A stretch of 64,000 nt of DNA from Parapedobacter sp042666505 (GCF_042666505.1 NZ_JBHTDN010000006.1:62001-126000), one strand, 5' to 3'. Positions 33,233 through 42,556 are shown, counted from the stretch's first letter. The notes: generated by a model not told the origin, from the sequence alone. Numbers and translations are program-made.

Positions 33233-34967
33233 CAATCTTTTTTGATAACTTATCAATATCCTTGCCAACCGATTCGGAGATGGCTCTTGCCTTTTTCCAT
33301 TGCGCAACGGCGTTATTTGTATCACCTAGCTTAGCGAGAATATCACCATGATGCTCAAGCAAGGTATCCGAAACCTTGTCGGAGTTTTTAATGGCTTTTT
33401 GAATCCATTTTAAGGCCTCCTCGTATTTCCCCTGCTGAAAGAATACCCAGGCATAGGTATCTTGATAAGAAGGATAATTTGGCATAAGTTCGTTTGATTT
33501 TTTAGACATTTCCGCCGCAAGCTCCAATTTTTCCTTTCGTATTGCCAGATAATATGCGTAATTATTCAGTGCATATGCGTTCGTGCTGTCTAAGGCAATC
33601 GCCTCTTCATAAGCCACGTCCGATTCTGCGTGCATATCCAAGGCATTGTATAGGTCACCAAGATTACTATACAATTGCGTGAGTAAAGGAGTATGTTCTT
33701 CATTCGCAACATTTAAGGCTCCTTCTAAATAAACGCGTGCCTCCGAATATTTCCTGTTTCCTAAAAAACCATGGCCCGTAAAGAACAGGAGCAATGGATG
33801 ATTAGGGAACAATTTCAAAGACTCCTTTCCGTGCAACTCAACATCGTTGTATTTGGCCATTTGAAGCTCTACCTGCAAAAGTTGCTGCCAAATGTTCTCG
33901 ATATATTGGTTAATATCCAGTGCTTCCAAATAGGCTTGCCTCGCCGATTCCAGCTGTTGCAATTGCATGTAAACATCACCTTTTACTGCATGTGCCTTTG
34001 CTTCTTTGGGATAAGTCTCCGCAAGCAAGTCCGCCAATCTGGTCAACGACTCCGGCGCCATGGGGCGATTTCGATTGGCAACGGCTGTATACAGTATCCC
34101 GGCTTTAGCATCAATATCAAGATCGGTTCGAATAAACGCCTGTCGAAGAAAATCGTACGCCTGCTTTTGCCTGTTCATGGCTAAGTAGGTATCCGATTTA
34201 CTCAATAAAATAAGGGGCTCGTCCGGATACAATGCAGAGGCTTCATCCAACAACGTGATGGCTCGTTTACTTTCGTTAACTTTTGTGTACAGCTCAGCCA
34301 GCAGAATATACCCTTTAGCGTCCGCGGGCCTCCGCGATACAAGCGTTTCCAACTCCCCGATCGCAGACTTTATGTCGTTTTGCGCCAGATAAATCTGGGA
34401 CTTCGTAAAATATTGCTCGTCGGTCTCTCCGAATCTCCGAGAGATCGTATCATAAGTAGCCAATGAAGCTTGGTATTGCTTATCCAAATATAGCACATAA
34501 GCTTTTTCCTGGTAATTAGATCTCTTCTTCGGATCAACCCGTATCAACCCATCAAAAACGCTTGGCATCGCCTTAATATTCCCGGTCTTCTTATAAATAT
34601 CCAACAGGATGGACCAATACCACTCATTATCGGGATCAATACCGACGGCTCGCTTTGCCGCCTGTTCGGCTTCGGTATAATCCTCCCTTTCTAAATAGAT
34701 TCGCGCTAATTCAAAGTGCGCAGCGTCGTTATCAGGTTGCAACAACACTAGCTTGTCAAAGGTCTTTTCCGCAGCGGCAAGCTGCCCGGCAGACTTTTGC
34801 TGTATGCCACTGAAATACAGTTCTTTAATCAACAAACTATCTCCAGCTGTCAAAATTCTAGGTGCGGTTACAACCTGTTGGGCAACAGCAACATGTCCCA
34901 TAATTAATAGCCAGATGAACGCCATAAGCTGCCGAAAAAAAAACACATCTCCTATTACTTGCCCCAT
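33210..34967 (-). CDS. Secreted TPR-repeat protein
   Basis: 585 residues. Signal peptide (MAFIWLLIMGHVAVAQ, from an internal Met at 34925, or the longer start at 34967). About 12 tetratricopeptide repeats fill the rest, such as AAHFELARIYLEREDYTEAEQ, AYALNNYAYYLAIRKEKLEL and AWVFFQQGKYEEALKWI. It is a scaffold in the periplasm or outer membrane and is the first gene of the DUF4292-EnvC-tatA unit. Function not known. Confidence 0.85.
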   Translation of the reverse strand: MGQVIGDVFFFRQLMAFIWLLIMGHVAVAQQVVTAPRILTAGDSLLIKELYFSGIQQKSAGQLAAAEKTFDKLVLLQPDNDAAHFELARIYLEREDYTEAEQAAKRAVGIDPDNEWYWSILLDIYKKTGNIKAMPSVFDGLIRVDPKKRSNYQEKAYVLYLDKQYQASLATYDTISRRFGETDEQYFTKSQIYLAQNDIKSAIGELETLVSRRPADAKGYILLAELYTKVNESKRAITLLDEASALYPDEPLILLSKSDTYLAMNRQKQAYDFLRQAFIRTDLDIDAKAGILYTAVANRNRPMAPESLTRLADLLAETYPKEAKAHAVKGDVYMQLQQLESARQAYLEALDINQYIENIWQQLLQVELQMAKYNDVELHGKESLKLFPNHPLLLFFTGHGFLGNRKYSEARVYLEGALNVANEEHTPLLTQLYSNLGDLYNALDMHAESDVAYEEAIALDSTNAYALNNYAYYLAIRKEKLELAAEMSKKSNELMPNYPSYQDTYAWVFFQQGKYEEALKWIQKAIKNSDKVSDTLLEHHGDILAKLGDTNNAVAQWKKARAISESVGKDIDKLSKKIDARQFID

Positions 34968-34970
34968 AGC

Positions 34971-35002
34971 TTTGAAAAATCAATTTTATTATTGTACCTT
35001 TG
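34971..35002 (+). promoter_or_regulatory. Promoter of the rplM operon
   Basis: TTTG (34971-34974), a 20-base spacer and a perfect TACCTTTG -7 box (34995-35002). A 5' leader of about 50 bases follows, with a small hairpin CCCT-taaacg-AGGG at 35007-35020 right at the likely mRNA 5' end. Confidence 0.75.
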
Positions 35003-35057
35003 CAGTCCCTTAAACGAGGGGATAAATATATTTATTAATTATTTCAAAACAAAGCAA

Positions 35058-35501
35058 GTGAATACGTTAAGTTACAAAACTGTCTCTGCCAACAAAAGCA
35101 CCGTCAGCAAGGAGTGGATTGTTGTTGACGCTGAGGGCGAGATCCTGGGGCGCTTGTCATCTCAGATTGCCAAGGTAATCCGGGGAAAACACAAGCCTTC
35201 GTATACCCCACACGTAGACTGCGGCGATAACGTGATCGTGATCAATGCAGACAAAGTTAGGCTCACTGGTAATAAACTGGAAGAAAAGGTGTACCAACGG
35301 TATACCGGCTATCCGGGTGGCCAGCGTTTCGAGTCTCCAAAACAGTTGTTGGCCAAACACCCGACGCGCATCGTGGAAAAAGCGGTACGTGGAATGTTGC
35401 CAAAGAATCGTTTGGGGCGCGCATTGTTCAAGAACCTATATGTCTATGCAGGCAACGAACATCCACATGCAGCACAGAATCCAAAAACTGTTAAATTCTA
35501 A
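35058..35501 (+). CDS. rplM: Ribosomal protein L13
   Basis: 147 residues from the GTG at 35058, which gives VNTLSYKTVSANK, the usual Bacteroidota start; an ATG at 34959 would sit within the promoter and add unrelated residues. VVDAEGEILGRL, HVDCGDNVIVINADK, YTGYPGGQR and GMLPKNRLGR are typical of L13. It is in the large subunit and starts the operon with rpsI, 11 bases away. Confidence 0.97.
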   Translation: MNTLSYKTVSANKSTVSKEWIVVDAEGEILGRLSSQIAKVIRGKHKPSYTPHVDCGDNVIVINADKVRLTGNKLEEKVYQRYTGYPGGQRFESPKQLLAKHPTRIVEKAVRGMLPKNRLGRALFKNLYVYAGNEHPHAAQNPKTVKF

Positions 35502-35512
35502 GGAGCAAAGAA

Positions 35513-35899
35513 ATGTCAACAACTAACACTTCAGGAAGAAGAAAAACCGCGGTTGCCCGTATCTATTTATCTGCGGGTAGCGGCAACATCACCGTAAACG
35601 GTAAAGATTATAAAGAGTATTTCCCAACATTGCCATTGCAGTACATCGTAACCCAGAGCACAGAAGTAGCTGGCGCTGTAGGTAACTACGACGTAAAAGT
35701 TAACGTGGCCGGAGGAGGTATCAAAGGACAAGCTGAAGCGGTTCGTCTGGCGATAGCGAAAGCACTGATAGAGCTCGATCCGGAAGTAAAATCTGCACTT
35801 AGGGCTAAAGGATTGGTAACACGCGACGACCGCATGGTGGAGCGTAAGAAACCCGGACGCCGTAAAGCGCGCAGAAGATTCCAATTCAGTAAACGTTAA
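35513..35899 (+). CDS. rpsI: Ribosomal protein S9
   Basis: 128 residues. TSGRRKTAVARIYLSAGSGN at the start and the basic C-terminus VERKKPGRRKARRRFQFSKR, whose last Arg reaches the P-site tRNA, are diagnostic. Small subunit; co-transcribed with rplM. Confidence 0.97.
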   Translation: MSTTNTSGRRKTAVARIYLSAGSGNITVNGKDYKEYFPTLPLQYIVTQSTEVAGAVGNYDVKVNVAGGGIKGQAEAVRLAIAKALIELDPEVKSALRAKGLVTRDDRMVERKKPGRRKARRRFQFSKR

Positions 35900-35917
35900 T
35901 TTTTAAGGAGAACAAAA

Positions 35918-36793
35918 ATGGCAAGAACAACATATCAAGAATTGCTGGATGCAGGTGTACACTTCGGCCACCTTACCCGCAAGTGGGATCCGAAAATGGC
36001 CAAGTACATTTTCATGGAACGCAACGGCATCCACATCATCGATTTAAATAAAACCCTTACTAAACTCGAAGAAGCCGCGTCGGCTATCAAACAAGTGGTT
36101 AAGTCGGGAAGAAAAGTATTATTTGTAGCCACCAAAAAACAAGCAAAGGACATCGTGGCAGCGCAGGCCAAAGCGGTAAATATGCCTTTTGTAACTGAGC
36201 GTTGGCTGGGCGGCATGCTTACGAACTTTGCTACGGTGCGTAAGTCAATCAAGAAGATGGCCAACATCGACAAGATGACGAAAGATGGTACCTACTCAGT
36301 TCTATCGAAAAAAGAGAAATTGATGATTCAACGTGAGCGCGTTAAATTGGAAAACCTTTTGGGCGGTATTGCCGACCTGAATCGGTTACCTGCTGCTTTA
36401 TTCATCATCGACGTAAAAAAAGAGCACATTGCGGTGAGCGAAGCGCTGAAATTGAATATTCCGACCTTCGCGATGGTGGATACTAACTCTGATCCCACCA
36501 ACATTGATTTTCCCATTCCATCTAACGATGATGCGACCAAGTCCATCAGCCTTATTACGGAGATTATCGGGAAAGCCATCCAGGAAGGGCTAGAAGAGCG
36601 CAAACGTGACAAAGAAGAAGAAGCTGAACGAGAAGCGGCCGCTGCAAAGGCACGAATAGATAGCGGTGAAGAGCCAGAAGCTGCGGCAGAAGAAACAAAG
36701 GCCGATGCAGATGCTTCCGGAAAACGCCCGCGCAAAACCAAGACGGAGGCCGAAGTAACGGCTGAAGCAGACGATAATCAAGACGGAGAATAA
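35918..36793 (+). CDS. rpsB: Ribosomal protein S2 with a long acidic tail
   Basis: 291 residues. The S2 core ends near residue 225 (FGHLTRKWDPKMAKYIF, ATKKQAKDIV, MVDTNSDPTNIDFPIPSNDD). About 60 further residues are Glu/Ala/Lys-rich (EEEAEREAAAAKARID, ending DADDNQDGE-like) and probably disordered. Such tails occur in Bacteroidota S2. It starts 18 bases after rpsI and is followed by a terminator before tsf. Confidence 0.96.
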   Translation: MARTTYQELLDAGVHFGHLTRKWDPKMAKYIFMERNGIHIIDLNKTLTKLEEAASAIKQVVKSGRKVLFVATKKQAKDIVAAQAKAVNMPFVTERWLGGMLTNFATVRKSIKKMANIDKMTKDGTYSVLSKKEKLMIQRERVKLENLLGGIADLNRLPAALFIIDVKKEHIAVSEALKLNIPTFAMVDTNSDPTNIDFPIPSNDDATKSISLITEIIGKAIQEGLEERKRDKEEEAEREAAAAKARIDSGEEPEAAAEETKADADASGKRPRKTKTEAEVTAEADDNQDGE

Positions 36794-36804
36794 TTACGTT
36801 TTAG

Positions 36805-36876
36805 AAGCCGGATGGTAAACAAGAGGTTTCGGAATGATTATCTTTCCGTGAACCGATAGCCATCCGGCTTTTTTAT
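36805..36876 (+). terminator. Terminator between rpsB and tsf with a nested hairpin
   Basis: Outer stem AAGCCGGATGG / CCATCCGGCTT (11 bp, 36805-36815 with 36860-36870) is followed by a T-run. The 44-base loop contains a second small hairpin CGGAA/TTCCG. It should cut rpsB from tsf at least in part. Confidence 0.75.
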
Positions 36877-36931
36877 CGCTAGATTGCATACTTCAAAAAC
36901 TTAATGGTAAACTACAAAACAAGGAAATAAA

Positions 36932-37771
36932 ATGTCCACAGTACAAATTTCAGCATCAGATGTGAACAAGCTCCGCCAACAAACGGGTGCGGGCATGATG
37001 GATTGCAAAAAAGCGTTGATTGAAGCTAACGGCGATTTCGAAGCTGCGATCGACTATTTACGGAAAAAAGGTGCTAAAGTGGCTGCGAGCCGCCAAGACA
37101 GAGATTCAAATGAAGGCGTCGTTATCGCAAAGACAACTTCAGATGGTAAAAAAGGCGTGATTATCGAGCTAAATTGCGAAACAGACTTTGTGGCAAAAAA
37201 TGCAGATTTTATCGCATTTGGCGAAAGCGTAGCGGATGTTGCCGTTTCCCAAGCGCCTACATCGCTTGAAGCGCTAAAGCTGTTGGAGATAAACGGGGTG
37301 AAAATCGCCGATTTATTGCTTGATCAAACCGGCAAAATTGGAGAAAAAATAGACGTATCTAAATATGAAACCGTTGAAGCAGAGAAAGTCGTCGCCTACA
37401 TACACGGCAATTATCGGCTTGGCGTACTAGTAGGACTCACTCAAGCAGTTGATGGTGCCGACGATGCAGGTAAAGACGTAGCCATGCAGATTGCTGCGAT
37501 GAATCCGGTAGCGATTGATAAGGCCGATGTGGATGCTCGCACCATTGAACGCGAGCTGGAAATAGCGAAGGAGCAAATTCGGGCAGAGGGTAAACCGGAA
37601 GAAATGGTAGAAAAAATTGCACAAGGCAAACTCAATAAATTCTACAAAGAATCTACGTTGTTGAATCAAGAGTTTGTAAAAGATTCATCCAAAAACATTG
37701 CTCAGTTCTTAGATAGCGTTTCTAAAGGACTGACTGTTACCGTATTCAAAAGAGTGCAACTGGGGGCTTAG
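36932..37771 (+). CDS. tsf: Translation elongation factor Ts
   Basis: 279 residues. The N-terminal UBA-like module (SASDVNKLRQQTGAGMMDCK then KALIEANGDFEAAIDYLRKKG) and ELNCETDFVAKN are diagnostic. It exchanges GDP for GTP on EF-Tu. Length is normal for the phylum. It lies after a terminator, so it may have its own promoter in 36877-36931, where I see none with a good TTTG/TAnnTTTG pair. Confidence 0.97.
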   Translation: MSTVQISASDVNKLRQQTGAGMMDCKKALIEANGDFEAAIDYLRKKGAKVAASRQDRDSNEGVVIAKTTSDGKKGVIIELNCETDFVAKNADFIAFGESVADVAVSQAPTSLEALKLLEINGVKIADLLLDQTGKIGEKIDVSKYETVEAEKVVAYIHGNYRLGVLVGLTQAVDGADDAGKDVAMQIAAMNPVAIDKADVDARTIERELEIAKEQIRAEGKPEEMVEKIAQGKLNKFYKESTLLNQEFVKDSSKNIAQFLDSVSKGLTVTVFKRVQLGA

Positions 37772-37823
37772 TTACCATCGGCTCGTTTACTTTTCTCCGA
37801 AGTTCTGTTAGCTCTAAAAACAA

Positions 37824-37862
37824 CCCCAAACCTTCTCAAATGAGATTTGAGAAGGTTTGGGG
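37824..37862. terminator. Perfect 18-bp hairpin after tsf
   Basis: CCCCAAACCTTCTCAAAT and its exact reverse complement separated by only GAG. No T-run follows on the plus strand. It most likely stops transcription after tsf or protects its 3' end. Confidence 0.6.
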
Positions 37863-38115
37863 TATCCCCTCCCCACTTCCATTTCTCTTCCCTTGGCTAC
37901 TGCGTTTGTTCTAAGTTAGTCTTATCGCACGACAATTGATTATCAAGAGTCATCCCTTGAATTAAATATTAATTATTGTTGCGTTTTTAACGATAAAGTT
38001 TAGTAACTTGGAATCTTGGAAATGGGGAATTCAACAGCCTTAATAGCAAATGTTTACATGACACATTTACTGCCATTTACAAAAAAAGTATTTCCCAAGA
38101 TTAAATTCGCTTGAT

Positions 38116-38577
38116 ATGGAAACGAAGATTTCAGTTTTATATGTGGACGATGAGGAAAACAATTTAATTTCTTTTAAAGCCACTTTCCGTCTGAAATACA
38201 CAGTTTATACTGCATTAAGTGGCAATCAAGCGTTGCAACTTATTAAAGAAAAACCGATCGACGTCATCATCACCGACCAACGGATGCCCCAGATGACGGG
38301 GGTCGAATTACTGGAGGAAGTCATCAAAATCAATCCAGATCCAATGCGGATTTTACTCACCGGCTATGCAGATATGGGTGCAGTTGTGGATGCAGTAAAC
38401 AAAGGGAAAATATTCCACTATTTAAGCAAACCTTGGAGCGAAGAAGAATTAAGCAGCACAATCCAACGAGCTTACGAAATCTATGCGGATCGTAAAAAAA
38501 TAGCGGAATCCTTTTCTCAGCTTGAGGTTACCAATGAACAATTGGAATTTTTACTTCGGCAGAAACTGCTTTCCTAA
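38116..38577 (+). CDS. Stand-alone response regulator (REC domain)
   Basis: 153 residues. Receiver domain with D11-D12, phospho-acceptor Asp54 in VIITDQRMPQMTG, T/A in ILLTGYADMG and K in YLSKPW. After it comes a 25-residue coiled-coil tail but no output domain. It shares VLYVDDEENNLISFKATFR with the REC part of the kinase gene that converges on it 22 bases away, so the two are paralogues. It may carry phosphate in the same relay. Confidence 0.9.
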   Translation: METKISVLYVDDEENNLISFKATFRLKYTVYTALSGNQALQLIKEKPIDVIITDQRMPQMTGVELLEEVIKINPDPMRILLTGYADMGAVVDAVNKGKIFHYLSKPWSEEELSSTIQRAYEIYADRKKIAESFSQLEVTNEQLEFLLRQKLLS

Positions 38578-38599
38578 ACACGTTACATCAACTTATCAC

Positions 38600-39685
38600 C
38601 TATTTATTGGGTATTACTACTGTAAATGTGGTTCCTTCTCCTTCAACAGAATCCACCTTTATTTCACCCCTAAGTTTAATCAACGCGCTTTTGACATTGT
38701 AGAGGCCGAAACCGGTACCCTCTGCTTGGTCACTTCCGCGAAAGAATAACTTAAATATGTCCTCAATATCCTTCGCAGCGATTCCAATCCCCGTATCACT
38801 AACCTGTATAAGTGCCTTGCCTCTTTCCACAACAACAGACAATTCTACCAATTTCCTAACATGATCCTTCTTTTGATATTTAAACGCATTGGATAACAAA
38901 TTGTGTAAAATCAGTTTCAATGCTGTTTCGTCACTCTTAAACTCTTCCTTTTGATGACTCCTGATCCGGAACTCTACATTGTTACTTTGGGTATAAATAC
39001 TATAAAAGTCCTGGAAATACGCAAATAATCCCTCGAAGTCGATTTCAGAGAAAGTGAGTTCACCCCGCTTCAATAAATAGTAATCGTGAAGGCTATTGAT
39101 ATAGGAATTAAGTTTCAATACCGAACTCTCCATAAGCGCTAAAATTTCATGAATACGTTCGGCTGAATCGTACTCCAATGCCAATTTAATGGCAGACAAT
39201 ACACCTGTCAAAGGATCACGCAGGTCGTGGCTAACGCTATAAGCAAATTTATCGAGTTCATCGTACGCCTTTTGGAGTTCCTCGTTCCGGATATCCAACA
39301 TGGAATTGGCAATATAGAATTTGTTAGCCTCTTCGATAGACGAAATGATCTCTTCCTCCACCCAGGGTTTGCGTACAAATCGAAATATATGTCCTTTGTT
39401 GACCGCATCTACTATTGTTTCCATATCAGCATATGCGGTCAATAGTATGCGTACCGGTCTCGGAAATTGGCGCTTTATGTCGTTCAAAAAATCAATTCCC
39501 GTTTCTCCAGGCATCCTTTGGTCGCAGAAGATAACCTGGATATTGGGATTCGATTGTAATATCTTACGTGCCTCATCTGTATTGATAGCGGTGTATATGG
39601 GATACCGATACCTGAACGTAGCCTTAAAGCTAATCAGGTTGTTGGCCTCATCATCAATATATAGTATTTCCGGCGACTTATGCAT
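38600..39685 (-). CDS. Response-regulator/histidine-kinase hybrid (REC then HK)
   Basis: 361 residues. REC domain with Asp55 in VIFCDQRMPGETG at the N-terminus, then a short coiled coil, HisKA with His153 in YSVSHDLRDPLTG, and the ATPase lobe (LILHNLLSNAFKYQ, VSDTGIGI, GTGFGLYNVKSAL). No membrane segment, so it is a cytoplasmic kinase controlled by phosphorylation of its own receiver. The likely input is the 7TM kinase encoded 76 bases upstream on the same strand. Confidence 0.92.
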   Translation of the reverse strand: MHKSPEILYIDDEANNLISFKATFRYRYPIYTAINTDEARKILQSNPNIQVIFCDQRMPGETGIDFLNDIKRQFPRPVRILLTAYADMETIVDAVNKGHIFRFVRKPWVEEEIISSIEEANKFYIANSMLDIRNEELQKAYDELDKFAYSVSHDLRDPLTGVLSAIKLALEYDSAERIHEILALMESSVLKLNSYINSLHDYYLLKRGELTFSEIDFEGLFAYFQDFYSIYTQSNNVEFRIRSHQKEEFKSDETALKLILHNLLSNAFKYQKKDHVRKLVELSVVVERGKALIQVSDTGIGIAAKDIEDIFKLFFRGSDQAEGTGFGLYNVKSALIKLRGEIKVDSVEGEGTTFTVVIPNK

Positions 39686-39761
39686 AAAAATAAAGGAAAC
39701 TTATACGGCCAATGTAAATCCAAAACAAAATTAAACATAAAATAATTCATCTGAACAGCGC

Positions 39762-41876
39762 TTACCCAATTTGTTGCATAAGAGGTATCATTAAAACGAA
39801 CTTCGTTCCCTGGCCCGTTTGCGATTCAACTTTAATTTCACCTTTATGCTTTTTTATTGTATTATACACGATAGACATACCCAAGCCTGTCCCCTCCCCG
39901 ACTTCTTTGGTTGTAAAAAATGGTTCAAATATCTTGTCTTTTATATCATCGGGTATTCCCATACCATTGTCTTGGATGGATATAGAAACGGTGTCTCCCG
40001 TTACAGCCGTACGAATCTCCAAAATTCCTCCGGTACTTCCATCAAACTTTTTATTGATTGCGTAGATCGCGTTGGTAATGATATTCAGAAATACCTGATT
40101 TAATTTACCGGGATAACATTCTACCAATGGCACCTCGGCATATTGCTTATTCACGTGTATTCCGTCACGTATGACACTATTGAGAATCACCAACGTGGAG
40201 TCCAATCCTTCATTGATGTCGGCAAATTTCAGCGAATCCTCGTCAACTCTTGAAAAAATACGTAAACTCTTTACAATTTCCGCAGTTCTGTTAGCCCCCT
40301 CATGCATCCCTCTGAGCAAAAAGTCAATTTCTGTTTTCAGATATTCAATATCTTGCTCTTCCCTATACCTGTTTATTTGGTGTTCCTTTTCCTCGACTGG
40401 CAGATCCGATAGGGCTACGCGTTGAATAGCGTCCATGGCATCCCAAACAATGCGGATATCCCGCTTCAAAGGCCCAACGTTAGAAGTGACAAAATTAATC
40501 GGGTTATTGATTTCGTGAGCAACACCCGCAGTAAGTTGTCCTAACGATGCCATTTTTTCCGCTTCGATCAATTGAGCTTGTGTCTCTTTCAAATGGTCCA
40601 ATGTCATTTGGAGTGACTCATTGGATTCTTTTAATGCATGGGTTCGCTCTTCCACGCGTTGCTCAAGTACCATGTTCTGCTCCCGAATCAGCTTCTCATT
40701 CTCCTTAGAGATCAACAGCGCCTGTGTTTGAGACTCTTCCTTTTCTTTTTTATAGGTATTGATCTTATCTGCAAGGGCAAATGAAAGTAATGCGGCTTCT
40801 AATCCTGAACCGATTAAGATTGAATTATTGGTGAAAATATTAAAAGATAGAACACCCACATCCTTCAATATATAAATCATCACACCACTTAAAAAAAAGA
40901 ACCAGGAAACAATCAAAAATAAGGCCGGCCGGTATCCTTGGCTGAAAATATAGCCGCCGCATACTAAAATAGTAATGGATACTAATGAGGCATTGATTTG
41001 TAATACCTGCTGCGCGAGAATGTAATTTCCACTGACGCTTATGAAGATCCCAATTAGATATATAACTACAAGGGCCAATAGCACATATAAAAACTTGGGT
41101 GCATTCTGACGTATGTTCAGAAAGTTTACGACAAAAGGTATAGCGAATATACCCGACATCGCAATTGATAAATTTACCGATTGCCGTATTAACCATTCAT
41201 TGTTAGGCCATAGGAAAAGGGTGGAATATCCTTTCAAGCACGCTTGGGCGAGCCCCACCATTAAAATATAAATCACATAATATAGGTAATTCTTGTCCTT
41301 AACGGAAAAATACAGAAAAGAATTATAAAAGAACATTACCAAGATAATACCTGCGTAAATGCCGAAATATAAGAAATCGAAACTGACCGATTTCATTATA
41401 TGACTTCGGTCATTCACGTAAAATGGCAAATCCAGTACATTGTGGCTCCAAACCTGTAAATAAACCACGCTGCTTTGGGTCAAAACCGGTAAATCAAATA
41501 TCGGATATTGGGTTTTGTAAGACGAAAACTCACCCACTTTTTCTATGCTAAACCGCTGTGAGCCGTAACTATCGCCCTCTTTACTATATAGAATTACCTT
41601 CGTGAGCGTTCCGTTGAATATCTTCAATATATCAGACGGATGAACAGACTTGGACAACTCGATTTTAATCCAGTAAACCGCGCTACTTAAACCCAGGTTC
41701 AATCTTCTACCAGAAACGGATTCAAACTTTTGGTTCGTAATTTCATCGATCGTAAGCCGTCCGCTTGAGTCAACTAAATACGATAATCTAAATTTCGGTT
41801 CATTAGATAAGCCTTGGCCCTCGGCTCGCAAACCAGACAAAATAAGCACGATAGCCAAGAGCAAAAAAGCCTTCAT
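39762..41876 (-). CDS. 7TMR-DISM sensor histidine kinase
   Basis: 704 residues. Signal peptide, an extracellular 7TMR-DISMED2 jelly-roll (about 25-160), seven helices (about 168-370), a coiled coil (375-440), HisKA with His454 in LGQLTAGVAHEINNPINF, and an ATPase lobe (FLNIITNAIYAI, IQDNGMGIPDDIK, GTGLGMSIVYNTI). The DISMED2 domain is thought to bind a soluble ligand, perhaps a carbohydrate. Its start overlaps the acyltransferase gene by 4 bases (ATGA), so sensor and enzyme are translated together. Confidence 0.94.
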   Translation of the reverse strand: MKAFLLLAIVLILSGLRAEGQGLSNEPKFRLSYLVDSSGRLTIDEITNQKFESVSGRRLNLGLSSAVYWIKIELSKSVHPSDILKIFNGTLTKVILYSKEGDSYGSQRFSIEKVGEFSSYKTQYPIFDLPVLTQSSVVYLQVWSHNVLDLPFYVNDRSHIMKSVSFDFLYFGIYAGIILVMFFYNSFLYFSVKDKNYLYYVIYILMVGLAQACLKGYSTLFLWPNNEWLIRQSVNLSIAMSGIFAIPFVVNFLNIRQNAPKFLYVLLALVVIYLIGIFISVSGNYILAQQVLQINASLVSITILVCGGYIFSQGYRPALFLIVSWFFFLSGVMIYILKDVGVLSFNIFTNNSILIGSGLEAALLSFALADKINTYKKEKEESQTQALLISKENEKLIREQNMVLEQRVEERTHALKESNESLQMTLDHLKETQAQLIEAEKMASLGQLTAGVAHEINNPINFVTSNVGPLKRDIRIVWDAMDAIQRVALSDLPVEEKEHQINRYREEQDIEYLKTEIDFLLRGMHEGANRTAEIVKSLRIFSRVDEDSLKFADINEGLDSTLVILNSVIRDGIHVNKQYAEVPLVECYPGKLNQVFLNIITNAIYAINKKFDGSTGGILEIRTAVTGDTVSISIQDNGMGIPDDIKDKIFEPFFTTKEVGEGTGLGMSIVYNTIKKHKGEIKVESQTGQGTKFVLMIPLMQQIG

Positions 41877-42556
41877 TTCAAAAAATATTTAACGGATAGC
41901 CGGCCTTTTGGCCCCATGATTTCAGTCGTTTGTTGTGGAGTTTCACGAACATTAAAAATGTGATTTCGATCCACCTCGGTAGCATTGGGCAAATTCGTTA
42001 AATCATCGATTTTCATAGCCGTAGCCACCAGTCCTAATTTTGGGTAATTGAAAAAACCGTTTTTCCCGAGATTCCGTTCAATCTCAAATCCGGCGTTTTC
42101 GCACATTTCCACCGTTACGGGTGCGGCTAAAGCATATAATACGTTAACCTGTAAACGATGGGCTAAAGCTATAGCAGCTCTCAGTAAAAAAAAACTCACG
42201 CCCATTCCGGCAATTTCACGAGAATTCCATAAACCGCAAGCTTCCGCTATCCGGCCGTGTTGATTATTTACAATATCTACTATCCGGGCGTCCACCTTTC
42301 CCACCGCGTCGACGATCGGCAAATTGAAATCAGTGTCCGCTATTTGCAACCGCACACCACCCAAAACAGTCCTATCGTAAGGAGATTCGGCAACAATCAC
42401 ATACGTGTTCTTATGTTCCGTCCATATCGCGTTATTGGATGTTATCATCGTTATACCGTATACCTCTAACACCTTGCGATGCCCCTCGATGAACTTTCTG
42501 CATGTTTCTGGTTCTTCAACAGCTTGCAGTGACCTAAAAGACAAAGAATTCATCAA
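41873..42556 (-). CDS. FeeM/GNAT-like acyltransferase
   Basis: 227 residues. A GNAT fold is recognisable from GGVRLQIADT, then RIAEACGLWNSREIAGMGVS, FFLLRAAIALAHRLQVNVLY and VEMCENAGFEIE. This arrangement is close to N-acyl amino acid synthases and the autoinducer synthase group, enzymes that take an acyl chain from acyl-ACP or CoA. No substrate can be named. It overlaps by 4 bases both the E1-nitroreductase gene before it and the 7TM kinase gene after it, so the three products act together. Confidence 0.65.
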   Translation of the reverse strand: MMNSLSFRSLQAVEEPETCRKFIEGHRKVLEVYGITMITSNNAIWTEHKNTYVIVAESPYDRTVLGGVRLQIADTDFNLPIVDAVGKVDARIVDIVNNQHGRIAEACGLWNSREIAGMGVSFFLLRAAIALAHRLQVNVLYALAAPVTVEMCENAGFEIERNLGKNGFFNYPKLGLVATAMKIDDLTNLPNATEVDRNHIFNVRETPQQTTEIMGPKGRLSVKYFLK

